DNA of 64,000 bases. It comes from Nocardioides sp. ChNu-153 (GTDB taxonomy: Bacteria; Actinomycetota; Actinomycetes; Propionibacteriales; Nocardioidaceae). The stretch lies in the NCBI RefSeq assembly GCF_030466625.1, contig NZ_JADEVT010000001.1, forward strand, positions 372,001-436,000, read 5' to 3'. A program made the position numbers and the translations under genes. The notes beneath the pieces are model-generated. The model saw only the letters and a list, made by a program, of their open reading frames with translations, was not told the DNA's origin and made no database searches. Positions 42,608 through 50,315 of the stretch are shown piece by piece; within the stretch, counting starts at the first letter, position 1; each line of letters opens with the position of its first letter.

Positions 42608-42650
42608 GCGCCGGCGACCGCCCCGGTCCCCCCTCTCCTGCAGGCACCTC

Positions 42651-42684
42651 GGACGCCCCACTGGTCTCGACCAGTGGGGCGTCC
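42651..42684 (+). terminator. Hairpin terminator after fabG
   Basis: GGACGCCCCACTGGTC (42651-42666) and GACCAGTGGGGCGTCC (42669-42684) are perfect reverse complements with a two-base centre. The hairpin lies 43 bases after the fabG stop. No T tract follows. Confidence 0.75.
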
Positions 42685-42789
42685 TGCGTCATCCGTGCGC
42701 GTGGCGCCGTGCCGTCCCGGCCCCCGCGGCCCAGACTGGCGCGCGCCGGCGGCTGCGCCGGGCACGACGGGACGACGAGGAGCGGGGCA

Positions 42790-43812
42790 GTGACGGGTAC
42801 GGCGCGGGCACGGGCCCGGCGGACGATCGGCGGGGTCGGTGCGCTCGCGCTCGCCCTGGCTGTGGCGGCCTGCTCCGGCGACGCGGGCGACGTCGCCGCG
42901 CAGGGGGACGACCCCGCACCCGCGGCGGCCCCCGAGCCGCCGCCGACGTGGCCCTTCACCGGTCTGCCCGCGGACCCGTCGGCGACCACGGGGCCCGCCT
43001 TCGTGGTGAAGATCGACAACACGGCGGCCTCGGCGCCCCAGCGGGGGCTCGGCAGCGCCGACCTCGTGGTGGAGGAGCTCGTCGAGGGCGGTACGACGCG
43101 GCTCGCCGCCTTCTTCCACACCGAGCTGCCGGACGAGGTCGGGCCGGTGCGGTCGATGCGGGCCAGCGACATCGGCATCGTGCCCACCGACGACACGACC
43201 GTCGTCACCAGCGGGGCGGCGCAGCGCACCATCACACGGCTGCGCGACGCCGGGGTCGGCTTCGTCGAGGAGGAGGGCGCGCCCGCGGGGTTCTCCCGCA
43301 GCGACGCGCGCCGCATCCCCTACAACCTCTTCGCCGACCTGACCGAGGTCGTCGGCACCCCCTCCGACGGTGAGCGTCCCGACGACTACCTCGCGTGGGG
43401 CGACGGCGCCGCGTGGGCCGGGGGCGCGCCCGCCACGGAGGTCGACGTCCGGTTCTCGGGGTCGCACACGACGAGCTGGGAGCTCGACGGGGACGCCTAC
43501 GCCGTGGTCGACGGCAACGCCGGCGAGGGCGACGACTTCCGGGCCGACACCGTGGTCGCCCTCGAGGTCGACGTCGTCGACGCCGGCTACCTCGACCCCG
43601 CGGGCAACCCCGTCCCGGAGTCGGTGCTCGAGGGCACCGGCACGGCGACGGTGTTCCACGCGGGTCGTGCCGTCGAGGCCACGTGGTCGAAGGCCAGCGC
43701 GGCCGCACCGCTGCGGCTGCTCGGCGCCGACGGCGCCGAGCTGGCCGTCCCGGCGGGCCACACGTGGATCGAGCTGGTCCCGGCCACCGAGGGGTCGGTC
43801 ACCTACGACTGA
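42790..43812 (+). CDS. DUF3048 (YerB-like) lipoprotein
   Basis: This 340-residue lipoprotein has the lipobox LAVAACSGD. The DUF3048 domain shows PFTGLPADPSATTGPAFVVK, IDNTAASAPQRGLGSADLVV, EELVEGGTTRLAAFFHTELP and DEVGPVRSMRASDIGI, and a C-terminal half with FSGSHTTSWELDGDAYAV. It faces outside the membrane. Function is not established for the family. The GTG at 42790 begins the signal peptide. Confidence 0.9.
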   Translation: MTGTARARARRTIGGVGALALALAVAACSGDAGDVAAQGDDPAPAAAPEPPPTWPFTGLPADPSATTGPAFVVKIDNTAASAPQRGLGSADLVVEELVEGGTTRLAAFFHTELPDEVGPVRSMRASDIGIVPTDDTTVVTSGAAQRTITRLRDAGVGFVEEEGAPAGFSRSDARRIPYNLFADLTEVVGTPSDGERPDDYLAWGDGAAWAGGAPATEVDVRFSGSHTTSWELDGDAYAVVDGNAGEGDDFRADTVVALEVDVVDAGYLDPAGNPVPESVLEGTGTATVFHAGRAVEATWSKASAAAPLRLLGADGAELAVPAGHTWIELVPATEGSVTYD

Positions 43813-43824
43813 GCGGCGCCAGCG

Positions 43825-44574
43825 TCAGTCGGCCGCGGGCGGGGCGCCGTCCGGGTCGGCCTCCCCCTCGAGGGCCTCGGGCTCGTCGAGCTGCTCGGTC
43901 GTGGGGAGTGCGACGCCCCCGTCGCGCATGAGCTGCATCCCGCTGAGGATGTAGCCGACGACGACCTCGACGCGGCGGCTGGCCGCACCCGGGTCGTCCG
44001 AGTCGGCGACGAACTCGCCGGCGGCGGACAGCGCGCCGAAGAACACGCTGCTGAACGACGAGAGCAGGAGGTCGTCGAGCGGGGCGCCCGGGTCGGCGAG
44101 CACGTCGGCCACCATGTCGTGCACGAGCGCGAAGCTCGTGCGCTCCTGCTGCTCGCGGATCCGCTCGTAGCCCAGGACGGCGGGCCCCTCCTGCACGACC
44201 ACCCGCCGGTACGCCGGCTGCTGCACCACGTCGACGAAGGCGCGCAGCCCGGCCAGCGCCTTGTCCCACGGGTCGCGCGCCTGGCCCATCGAGCGCTGGA
44301 TCGCCTTGACCGCCTCGCCCTCGACGCGCTCGAAGACGGCCTCGAAGAGCGCTCGCTTGCCGTGGAAGTGGTGGTAGAGCGCGCCCTTCGTCACCTCGGC
44401 GCCCGCGACGATCGCGTCGAGGGAGGCTCCGGCGTACCCCTCCTCGGCGAAGAGGCGCTCGGCCACGTCGACCAGTGCTCGCTTCGTCGACGCCGAGTAC
44501 TGCGCCCGCCGGTTGGTGCCGGGGACGGACGGCAGCCCGGGCAGGCGGCGCTTGGACGAGGGGGGCTTGCTCAT
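43825..44574 (-). CDS. TetR-family transcriptional regulator
   Basis: This 249-residue protein has the TetR helix-turn-helix (RALVDVAERLFAEEGYAGAS, LDAIVAGAEVTKGALYHHFH) after a basic N-terminal extension, then an all-helical ligand domain and an acidic tail. The ATG at 44574 is the family start. It is divergent from a gene of unknown function, and a 28-bp palindrome stands between them, so it probably represses itself and that gene. Confidence 0.9.
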   Translation of the reverse strand: MSKPPSSKRRLPGLPSVPGTNRRAQYSASTKRALVDVAERLFAEEGYAGASLDAIVAGAEVTKGALYHHFHGKRALFEAVFERVEGEAVKAIQRSMGQARDPWDKALAGLRAFVDVVQQPAYRRVVVQEGPAVLGYERIREQQERTSFALVHDMVADVLADPGAPLDDLLLSSFSSVFFGALSAAGEFVADSDDPGAASRRVEVVVGYILSGMQLMRDGGVALPTTEQLDEPEALEGEADPDGAPPAAD

Positions 44575-44680
44575 GGCGCCGCCCAGCATAGGTGGGGCGG
44601 CGCGCGGCTCCGGGAGGGTGAGCGCCGCCACGTGCGCGACGTCACCGTCACGGTGCCTTCGGTGCGGGGTACCTGCTGGG

Positions 44681-44708
44681 CATACTCGCAGTACGTACCG
44701 CTGGTATG
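44681..44708. promoter_or_regulatory. 28-bp imperfect palindrome, candidate TetR operator
   Basis: CATACTCGCAGTAC and GTACCGCTGGTATG match as inverted arms at 11 of 14 positions, centred on GTACGTAC. It lies in the TetR/unknown-gene spacer, 27 bases before the ATG at 44735. Confidence 0.55.
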
Positions 44709-44734
44709 TGAATGCCCGACCGAAGGAGACGACC

Positions 44735-45280
44735 ATGACGTGGAACTCGTACCACCGCCGCGGTGAGGTGCTCGCGGCCGTGGCCGCGACCGCGGACGCC
44801 CGGCGTGACGGCCTGCTGCCCACCGACGTCGCCGGGGTCGCCGAGACCTTCCGCGACGACCTCGACCTGCTCGGCGCGCTGCAGCTGCGCTGGCACACCC
44901 GGCTGGCCGGGCGCATCGACCGCGAGCTCTCCGGACAGCCGCTCGACCTCGAGGCCGCCGTCGTGGCCGCGTGGGTCGCGACGGCGGGCGACCTCGCCGG
45001 CGTGCGGATGGTGCTCGACCGGGCGATGACCGAGGGCGCCGGCGAGGAGGCCGACCGCATGCTCGGCATCGCCGTGACGAAGGAGCGCCTGGTGCTGGCC
45101 GCGATGGCGGGCCGCTCGAGCTTCGACGACGCCGCGTCGGCCGCGGTCGGCGCCGCGATCGAGGACCGCGCCCGGGCCACGCTCGCCGCCGAGGCGGCGG
45201 CGCCCCCCCGGGTCGGCGCCCACGCCGCCGGGCCCCGCCCGACCCTGCTCGACCGGCTGCGGGCGGCACTCGCCGCGTGA
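44735..45280 (+). CDS. Hypothetical protein, probable TetR target
   Basis: This 181-residue, mostly helical, soluble protein begins MTWNSYHRRGEVLAAVAATA and contains LDLLGALQLRWHTRLAGRID, GVRMVLDRAMTEGAGEEADR and a variable Ala/Pro tail. The GAAGGAGACGACC before the ATG is a good ribosome-binding site. No family recognised beyond a feeling that it recurs in Nocardioides. It is divergent from the TetR gene across a palindrome. Confidence 0.65.
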   Translation: MTWNSYHRRGEVLAAVAATADARRDGLLPTDVAGVAETFRDDLDLLGALQLRWHTRLAGRIDRELSGQPLDLEAAVVAAWVATAGDLAGVRMVLDRAMTEGAGEEADRMLGIAVTKERLVLAAMAGRSSFDDAASAAVGAAIEDRARATLAAEAAAPPRVGAHAAGPRPTLLDRLRAALAA

Positions 45281-45300
45281 GGCCGCCCCCGCGACGCCGC

Positions 45301-45335
45301 CGCGACCGCCGTACCCCCCAGGTGCGGCGGTCGCG
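45301..45335. terminator. Hairpin between two tandem genes
   Basis: CGCGACCGCCG (45301-45311) and CGGCGGTCGCG (45325-45335) pair perfectly around a 13-base loop. It lies 20 bases after the preceding stop and is likely a terminator for it. Confidence 0.55.
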
Positions 45336-45349
45336 TGCATGATGGACGC

Positions 45350-45913
45350 ATGATCGAGGCCCGTCCCGGGATGCTCCTGGTCGCCTCGCCGGAGCTGCAG
45401 GACCCGAACTTCGCGGAGGCAGTGGTGCTGCTGCTCGACAGCGACGAGGACGGTGCGCTGGGCGTCGTGCTCAACCACCCCTCGCCCGTGCTCGTCGCCG
45501 ACGTGCTCGACCAGTGGCGCGACGTCGTCTCCGACCCCGACGTCGTCTTCCGCGGCGGACCCGTCAGCCCCGACGGCGCGCTCGGCCTCGCCCGCCCGGC
45601 GGACCCCGCGGCGCCGCCCGTCGGCTACCGCGAGGTGATCGGCGGCATGGGCATGGGAGTGGTCGACCTCGACACGCCGGTCGAGCTGCTCGAGGGCGGT
45701 CTCGCCGCCCTGCGCATCTTCGTCGGGTACGCCGGGTGGGGCCCGGGCCAGCTGGACGCCGAGGTCGCGGAGGGCAGCTGGTACGTCGTGCCCGGCGTCC
45801 CCGCCGACGCCTTCGCCGACGACCCCGACGACCTGCGCCGCGACGTGCTGCGGCGCCAGCCGGGCGAGCTCGCCTGGGCCGTGAACCGGCCCGTCGACCC
45901 CACCCTGAACTGA
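45350..45913 (+). CDS. YqgE/AlgH family protein (UPF0301)
   Basis: This 187-residue protein follows the YqgE/AlgH pattern: RPGMLLVASPELQDPNFAEA, VVLLLDSDEDGALGVVLNHP, FRGGPVSPDGALGLAR, LRIFVGYAGWGPGQLDAEVA, EGSWYVVP. The family is widespread and its function is unclear (a regulatory role was proposed for AlgH). The ATG at 45350 was chosen over an in-frame start five codons earlier. Confidence 0.93.
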   Translation: MIEARPGMLLVASPELQDPNFAEAVVLLLDSDEDGALGVVLNHPSPVLVADVLDQWRDVVSDPDVVFRGGPVSPDGALGLARPADPAAPPVGYREVIGGMGMGVVDLDTPVELLEGGLAALRIFVGYAGWGPGQLDAEVAEGSWYVVPGVPADAFADDPDDLRRDVLRRQPGELAWAVNRPVDPTLN

Positions 45914-45959
45914 CCCCCTCGGCCGCTCCGTCGAGTCGGTCGGAACGCCCGGGGGACCG

Positions 45960-45965
45960 TAGGAT
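45960..45965 (+). promoter_or_regulatory. -10 hexamer TAGGAT, likely leaderless start
   Basis: TAGGAT lies 7 nt before the GTG at 45973. Confidence 0.45.
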
Positions 45966-45972
45966 CGACCCC

Positions 45973-46269
45973 GTGAGCACTCGCATCGGATTCTCCGGCC
46001 CGGGCACGAGCGGTGGCACCAGCGTGGTGGAGGACCGTCGTACGGTCCCGGTCGACGACGGTGACCACGAGCGGTTCAGCCACTACGTGCCGAAGGACAA
46101 GCTCACCGAGGCGATGGTGCTCGGCACCCCCGTGATCGCCCTGTGCGGCAAGGTCTGGGTGCCCAGCCGTGCCCCCGAGAAGTTCCCGGTCTGCCCGGAG
46201 TGCAAGGAGGTCTGGGACTCCATGCAGGACGGCTCGGGCAAGGGCGGCGGCTCGGGCGACGAGGCGTGA
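45973..46269 (+). CDS. DUF3039 zinc-ribbon-like protein
   Basis: This 98-residue protein has FSHYVPKDKLTEAMVLGTPV, then ALCGKVWVPSRAPEKFPVCP and ECKEVW, the DUF3039 pattern, with three cysteines and likely a His as zinc ligands. It is conserved in actinobacteria immediately before a superfamily-2 helicase gene, as here. Its stop overlaps the helicase GTG by four bases, so the two products are probably made together. Confidence 0.87.
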   Translation: MSTRIGFSGPGTSGGTSVVEDRRTVPVDDGDHERFSHYVPKDKLTEAMVLGTPVIALCGKVWVPSRAPEKFPVCPECKEVWDSMQDGSGKGGGSGDEA

Positions 46270-48086
46270 GCGGGGGAGCACCCGGCAGGCCGCAGGAGCC
46301 CAGCACCGTCGACCTGTCGCCGGCCTGGCCGGAGCGTGCGGCGTGGGGCACGGCCCCGTCGCTGCGTGCGTGGCAGGTGGCCGCGATGCGGCAGTACCTC
46401 GAGGACTCCCCGAAGGACTTCCTGACGGTCGCGACCCCGGGCGCCGGCAAGACCACCTTCGCCCTGTCGGTCGCGAAGGAGCTGCTGGAGCGGCGCGTCG
46501 TCGACCGCATCACGATCGTCGCGCCCACCGAGCACCTCAAGGTGCAGTGGGCCGCGGCGGCCGCGAAGGTCGGCATCCCGGTGGACCCGGCGTACGCCGC
46601 GGGCCAGGGCCGCACCTCGAAGGAGTACGTCGGGATCGCCGTCACCTACGCCGGCGTCGCGGTGAACCCGCTCGCGATGCGCATCCGCACCGAGCGGTTC
46701 CGCACGCTGGTGATCCTCGACGAGATCCACCACGCCGGTGACGCGCTGTCGTGGGGCGAGGGCGTCCGCGAGGCGTTCCAGCCGGCCCAGCGCCGCCTGG
46801 CCCTGACGGGCACGCCCTTCCGCTCCGACATCAACCCCATCCCGTTCGTCACCTACGCGCCGGGCCCCGACGGGGTCCCGCGCTCGGTGGCCGACTACAC
46901 CTACGGCTACGAGCACGCGTTGGCCGACCACGTCGTGCGCCCGGTGCTCTTCCTCGCCTACTCGGGCGAGATGCAGTGGCGCACCCGCGCGGGCGACGAG
47001 GTCGCCGCCCGCCTCGGCGAGCCGTTGACGAAGGACATGACGGCGCACGCCCTGCGCACCGCCCTCGACCCCGCCGGGTCGTGGATGCCGTCGGTGCTCG
47101 CGGCCGCCGACAAGCGGCTCTCGGAGGTACGCCGGCACGTGCCCGACGCGGGCGGCCTCGTCATCGCCACCGACCAGACCTCGGCCCGGGCCTACGCCAA
47201 GCTGCTGCGCGCCATCACGGGCGAGGCGGCCACGGTCGTGCTGAGCGACGAGAAGGCGTCGTCGAAGAAGATCTCGGAGTTCGCCGCCGCGGAGAGCCGC
47301 TGGATGGTCGCGGTCCGCATGGTGTCGGAGGGCGTCGACGTGCCGCGCCTGGCGGTCGGGGTCTACGCCACCACCACGTCCACGCCGCTGTTCTTCGCGC
47401 AGGCCGTCGGCCGGTTCGTGCGCGCCCGCAAGCGGGGCGAGACCGCGTCGGTCTTCCTGCCGTCGGTGCCGCGCCTGCTCGAGTTCGCCTCCGAGCTCGA
47501 GGTGCAGCGCGACCACGTGCTGGGCCGCACTGTGAAGGACGAGGACGACATCTTCGCCGCCGAGGACGACCTGCTGGCGCAGGCCAACGCGAGCGAGTCC
47601 GCGATGGCCGAGGAGGGCCAGCTGCCGTTCGAGGCGCTCGGCTCGGAGGCCGTCTTCGACCGGGTGCTCTACGACGGCGGCGAGTTCGGCCATGCGGGCG
47701 AGGTGAGTGTCGGCTCGGAGGAGGAGATGGACTTCCTCGGCATCCCGGGTCTCCTCGACGCCGACCAGGTGCGCGACCTCCTGCAGTCGCGACAGTCGGA
47801 GCGCGCCCGCAAGCAGAAGGCCGCGGCCGACGCCGGGCCACCTGCACCGGCCCGCGCGGCCGACACCGCCGACGAGCTGACCGCCCACGAGCAGCTGGCG
47901 GTCCTGCGTCGCGAGCTCAACGGCCTGGTGGCGGCGTGGAACCACCGCACGGGCCAGCCGCACGGCGTGACCCACGCGGCGCTGCGCCGCGACTGCGGCG
48001 GACCGCCGGCGGCCGTCGCCACCGCGGAGCAGCTGCGTGCGCGCATCGACCGCATCCGCGACTGGGCGGTGCGGCGCACGTCCTGA
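46266..48086 (+). CDS. Superfamily 2 DEAD/DEAH-box helicase
   Basis: This 606-residue helicase has a Q-type entry (PSLRAWQVAAMRQY), Walker A ATPGAGKTT at about 56-64, DEIHH at about 152-156, the motif III-like LTGTPFRSD, MVSEGVDVPRLAVGVYATTT and the motif VI QAVGRFVRARKRG. An acidic linker and an Arg/Ala-rich helical C-terminus follow. It is of the type found in DNA repair or restriction helicases (RadD/XPB-like); the exact role is unknown. GTG at 46266, coupled to the DUF3039 gene. Confidence 0.9.
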   Translation: MSGGAPGRPQEPSTVDLSPAWPERAAWGTAPSLRAWQVAAMRQYLEDSPKDFLTVATPGAGKTTFALSVAKELLERRVVDRITIVAPTEHLKVQWAAAAAKVGIPVDPAYAAGQGRTSKEYVGIAVTYAGVAVNPLAMRIRTERFRTLVILDEIHHAGDALSWGEGVREAFQPAQRRLALTGTPFRSDINPIPFVTYAPGPDGVPRSVADYTYGYEHALADHVVRPVLFLAYSGEMQWRTRAGDEVAARLGEPLTKDMTAHALRTALDPAGSWMPSVLAAADKRLSEVRRHVPDAGGLVIATDQTSARAYAKLLRAITGEAATVVLSDEKASSKKISEFAAAESRWMVAVRMVSEGVDVPRLAVGVYATTTSTPLFFAQAVGRFVRARKRGETASVFLPSVPRLLEFASELEVQRDHVLGRTVKDEDDIFAAEDDLLAQANASESAMAEEGQLPFEALGSEAVFDRVLYDGGEFGHAGEVSVGSEEEMDFLGIPGLLDADQVRDLLQSRQSERARKQKAAADAGPPAPARAADTADELTAHEQLAVLRRELNGLVAAWNHRTGQPHGVTHAALRRDCGGPPAAVATAEQLRARIDRIRDWAVRRTS

Positions 48087-48105
48087 GCGAGGACCGGCCG
48101 GCGGC

Positions 48106-48594
48106 TCAGCCCCCGGCCGTGGGCAGCAGCCGTGCGCCCGGGCCCGGCTCGATGCTCGTCTCGCGGGGGTCGGTGAGCACGTGACCGGCCGAGCAGACCG
48201 GAGCAACGTCCACCGAGGCTCCGCAGTCGCGGTGGCGGAACTCCAGCGGCGGCCCCTCGGGGTCGGCCAGGTGGCGGTCGCCCCAGCGGGTCAGGGCGAC
48301 GAGTGCGGGCTGGAGGTCGAGGCCCTTCTCGGTCAGCCGGTACTCGTGGCGCTCGCGCGCCCCCGGCTCGCGGTAGGGCGCGCGGTGCAGGAGGCCGGCG
48401 TCGACGAGGGTCGCCAGGCGGGTGGTGAGCACCTGGCGGGGGATGCCGGTGTGGCGGCGGATGTCGTCGAAGCGGCGCACGCCGATGAACACCTCGCGCA
48501 GCACGACGAGGGTCCAGCGGTCGCCGAGCACCTGCACCGCCCGCACGAGCGAGCAGTTGTCGGTGGCGTGGTCGAGCACGGAGGGGCGGGACAC
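48106..48594 (-). CDS. HxlR-family transcriptional regulator
   Basis: This 162-residue protein has the HxlR core: HATDNCSLVRAVQVLGDRWT, LVVLREVFIGVRRFDDIRRH, TGIPRQVLTTRLATLVDAGL and YRLTEKGLDLQPALVALTRW. The N-terminal Cys is the usual redox or aldehyde sensor position. A C-terminal extension carries further Cys and His (HRDCGASVDVAPVCSAGH). The start is GTG at 48594 with TAGGGT six bases upstream. Divergent from a thioesterase, its probable target. Confidence 0.88.
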   Translation of the reverse strand: MSRPSVLDHATDNCSLVRAVQVLGDRWTLVVLREVFIGVRRFDDIRRHTGIPRQVLTTRLATLVDAGLLHRAPYREPGARERHEYRLTEKGLDLQPALVALTRWGDRHLADPEGPPLEFRHRDCGASVDVAPVCSAGHVLTDPRETSIEPGPGARLLPTAGG

Positions 48595-48600
48595 CCCGCC

Positions 48601-48606
48601 ACCCTA
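48601..48606 (-). promoter_or_regulatory. -10 hexamer TAGGGT, likely leaderless start of the HxlR gene
   Basis: On the minus strand TAGGGT lies 6 nt before the GTG at 48594. Confidence 0.45.
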
Positions 48607-48613
48607 GGTCTCG

Positions 48614-48643
48614 TTGACAGACTCAGCAACGCCCTGCTTGGCT
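48614..48643 (+). promoter_or_regulatory. Promoter of the thioesterase gene
   Basis: TTGACA (48614-48619) is a perfect -35, followed after 18 bases by TTGGCT (48638-48643), which lies six bases before the ATG at 48650. It is one of the few consensus -35 boxes in the window. Confidence 0.5.
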
Positions 48644-48649
48644 GCGTCC

Positions 48650-49120
48650 ATGACACAGACCCAGCCCGCCCCGATGGACGGCCTCGCCCAGCTCCGCGCC
48701 ATGGTCGCCGGCGTGCTCCCCACGGCGCCCATCGCGACCACCCTCGGCATGAGCGCCTTCGACGTGCCCGAGCGCGGCCGGGTGCGGGTCGAGCTGGTGC
48801 CCGACCTGACCCGGCACGGCAACCCGCTCGGCACGGTGCACGGCGGCGTGCACTCGACGCTCCTCGACACGGTGTGCGGCTGTGCGGTGCACTCGACCCT
48901 CGCGCCGGGGGAGCGCTACACCTCCCTCGACCTCACCGTGAAGTTCCTGCGCCCGGCCACCGACGCCTCCGGCGTGCTGCGGGCCGAGGGCACCGTGGTG
49001 CAGCGGGGCCGGCGCACCGCCCTGGCCGAGGGGCGCCTCACCGACGCCGACGGTCGCCTCGTGGCGTTCGCGACCTCGACCTGCATGATCTTCCCCGCGG
49101 ACGACGGCGCCGCCGGCTGA
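48650..49120 (+). CDS. PaaI-family hotdog-fold thioesterase
   Basis: This 156-residue protein has the PaaI/hotdog pattern: GNPLGTVHGGVHSTLLDTVC with the catalytic HGG region, SLDLTVKFLRPATDASGVL and EGTVVQRGRRTALAEGRLTD. It hydrolyses acyl-CoA, often aromatic. The ATG at 48650 is favoured by the promoter position. Divergent from the HxlR regulator with 55 bases between them. Confidence 0.88.
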   Translation: MTQTQPAPMDGLAQLRAMVAGVLPTAPIATTLGMSAFDVPERGRVRVELVPDLTRHGNPLGTVHGGVHSTLLDTVCGCAVHSTLAPGERYTSLDLTVKFLRPATDASGVLRAEGTVVQRGRRTALAEGRLTDADGRLVAFATSTCMIFPADDGAAG

Positions 49121-49190
49121 GGGAACCGCCCGGGGCCGGGCCGCGTCCTAGGGTGGACCGCAGCCCGACCGACCCAGGAGCTGATCTCGG

Positions 49191-49649
49191 ATGGTCCTCG
49201 ACCGCACGCGCCTGCGCACCCCGCTGGCCGGACTCGCCCTCGTCGCGACCCTCGCGCTCGCGGCCTGCGGCGGCGACGGCGACACCGGCGACGACGCGGC
49301 CCGCGACCGCACCACGCCCAGCACCTCCGGTGCGACCCCCTCGGCAGGAGACGACATGAGCGCGACCCCCGGCGGCACGACGTACGACGAGGTGGTCGCC
49401 GCCGCGGTGGCCGACCTGGCCGAGCGCGAGGGCGTCGACCCGGCCGAGGTCACCCTCGTCTCCGACGACGCCGTCGAGTGGCGCAGCGGCGCGCTGGGCT
49501 GCCCCAGCGCGGGCGGGATGTACACCCAGGCCGTCGTGCCCGGCCGGCGCGTCGTGCTGGCCGTGGAGGGCCGGGACTTCGCCTACCACGGCCCGGCCGA
49601 GGGTGCCGTCTCCTACTGCGCCAGACCCGAGGCGCCCGCGGCCCGGTAG
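49191..49649 (+). CDS. Small lipoprotein of unknown function
   Basis: This 152-residue protein has a lipoprotein signal (AGLALVATLALAACGGDGD), a Thr/Ser-rich spacer and a small domain starting TYDEVVAAAVADLAEREGVD and containing SGALGCPSAGGMYTQAVVPG, VVLAVEGRDFAYHG and AVSYCARP. The two Cys likely form a disulphide. The pattern of a short helix followed by LGCP..G and FxYHG recurs in small actinobacterial lipoproteins; no named family is recalled. AGGAG lies 12 bases before the ATG. Confidence 0.7.
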   Translation: MVLDRTRLRTPLAGLALVATLALAACGGDGDTGDDAARDRTTPSTSGATPSAGDDMSATPGGTTYDEVVAAAVADLAEREGVDPAEVTLVSDDAVEWRSGALGCPSAGGMYTQAVVPGRRVVLAVEGRDFAYHGPAEGAVSYCARPEAPAAR

Positions 49650-49702
49650 GCGCGAGCGCGCGCCGACGCCCGCGCGCGGCACGGGTGCGCGACGATGACG
49701 GC

Positions 49703-50269
49703 GTGCCCACCTACGTCGCGTTCCTGCGGGCCATCAACCTGGGCCCGCGCCGCCGGTATCCCATGGACGAGCTGCGCGCGGCGCTGCAGGCCGCGGGCTT
49801 CGCCGACCCCACGACGTACATCCACACGGGCAACGTGCTCCTGCGCACCCCGATGCGCAGCGTGGCACGCCTGACCGAGCGGCTCGAGGAGGCCCTGAGC
49901 GCCGAGCGCGGCTTCCCGATCGAGGTCGCCGTGCTGACCCCCGCGGAGGTCCGCACGGCGGCCGCGGAGGGCGAGGCGATGCTCGCGGCCGCCACCGCCG
50001 CGGCGGCGACGAGCGGCGCCGCGCCGCCCGCGGGGCAGTACGTCACCCTCCTGCGCGACACCCCCGCGCCGGAGGCGGCGGCCGCGTTCGAGGCCCTGTC
50101 GGGGGACGACGCCCGGGTGCGGGTCAGCGGCCGGGCGGTGCACCTGACGCTGTCCGGGGGGTACGTCGCGACCCGCCTCGACAACGCCCGCGCCGAGCGC
50201 GTGCTCGGCGTGACGGGCACCAGCCGCAACCTGACCGTCGTACGACGGGTGGCCGCGGACTGGTGCTGA
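49703..50269 (+). CDS. DUF1697 family protein
   Basis: This 188-residue protein has the DUF1697 signature start TYVAFLRAINLGPRRRYPMD, then ELRAALQAAGFADPTTYIHT and GNVLLRT, and a C-terminal TRLDNARAERVLGVTGTSRN. Function unknown. The GTG at 49703 begins the conserved region; GACGAT lies just upstream as a possible -10. Confidence 0.9.
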   Translation: MPTYVAFLRAINLGPRRRYPMDELRAALQAAGFADPTTYIHTGNVLLRTPMRSVARLTERLEEALSAERGFPIEVAVLTPAEVRTAAAEGEAMLAAATAAAATSGAAPPAGQYVTLLRDTPAPEAAAAFEALSGDDARVRVSGRAVHLTLSGGYVATRLDNARAERVLGVTGTSRNLTVVRRVAADWC

Positions 50270-50303
50270 GCCACCGGCGCCGGGGTGGGTCGGGGCCGTC
50301 TGC

Positions 50304-50309
50304 GACGAT
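50304..50309 (+). promoter_or_regulatory. -10 hexamer GACGAT, likely leaderless start
   Basis: GACGAT lies 6 nt before the ATG at 50316. Confidence 0.35.
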
Positions 50310-50315
50310 CGGGGC

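Noticed and set aside
38717..42661. A 1314-codon open frame on the minus strand
   Set aside because: Only the part to 39685 (EamA transporter) reads as protein; the rest is antisense to the M15, HIT and fabG genes and is low-complexity Arg/His/Gly, a GC-content artefact.
42651..42684. Small inverted repeat as an insertion-sequence end
   Set aside because: It is a single perfect hairpin right after a stop codon with no transposase; terminator fits better.
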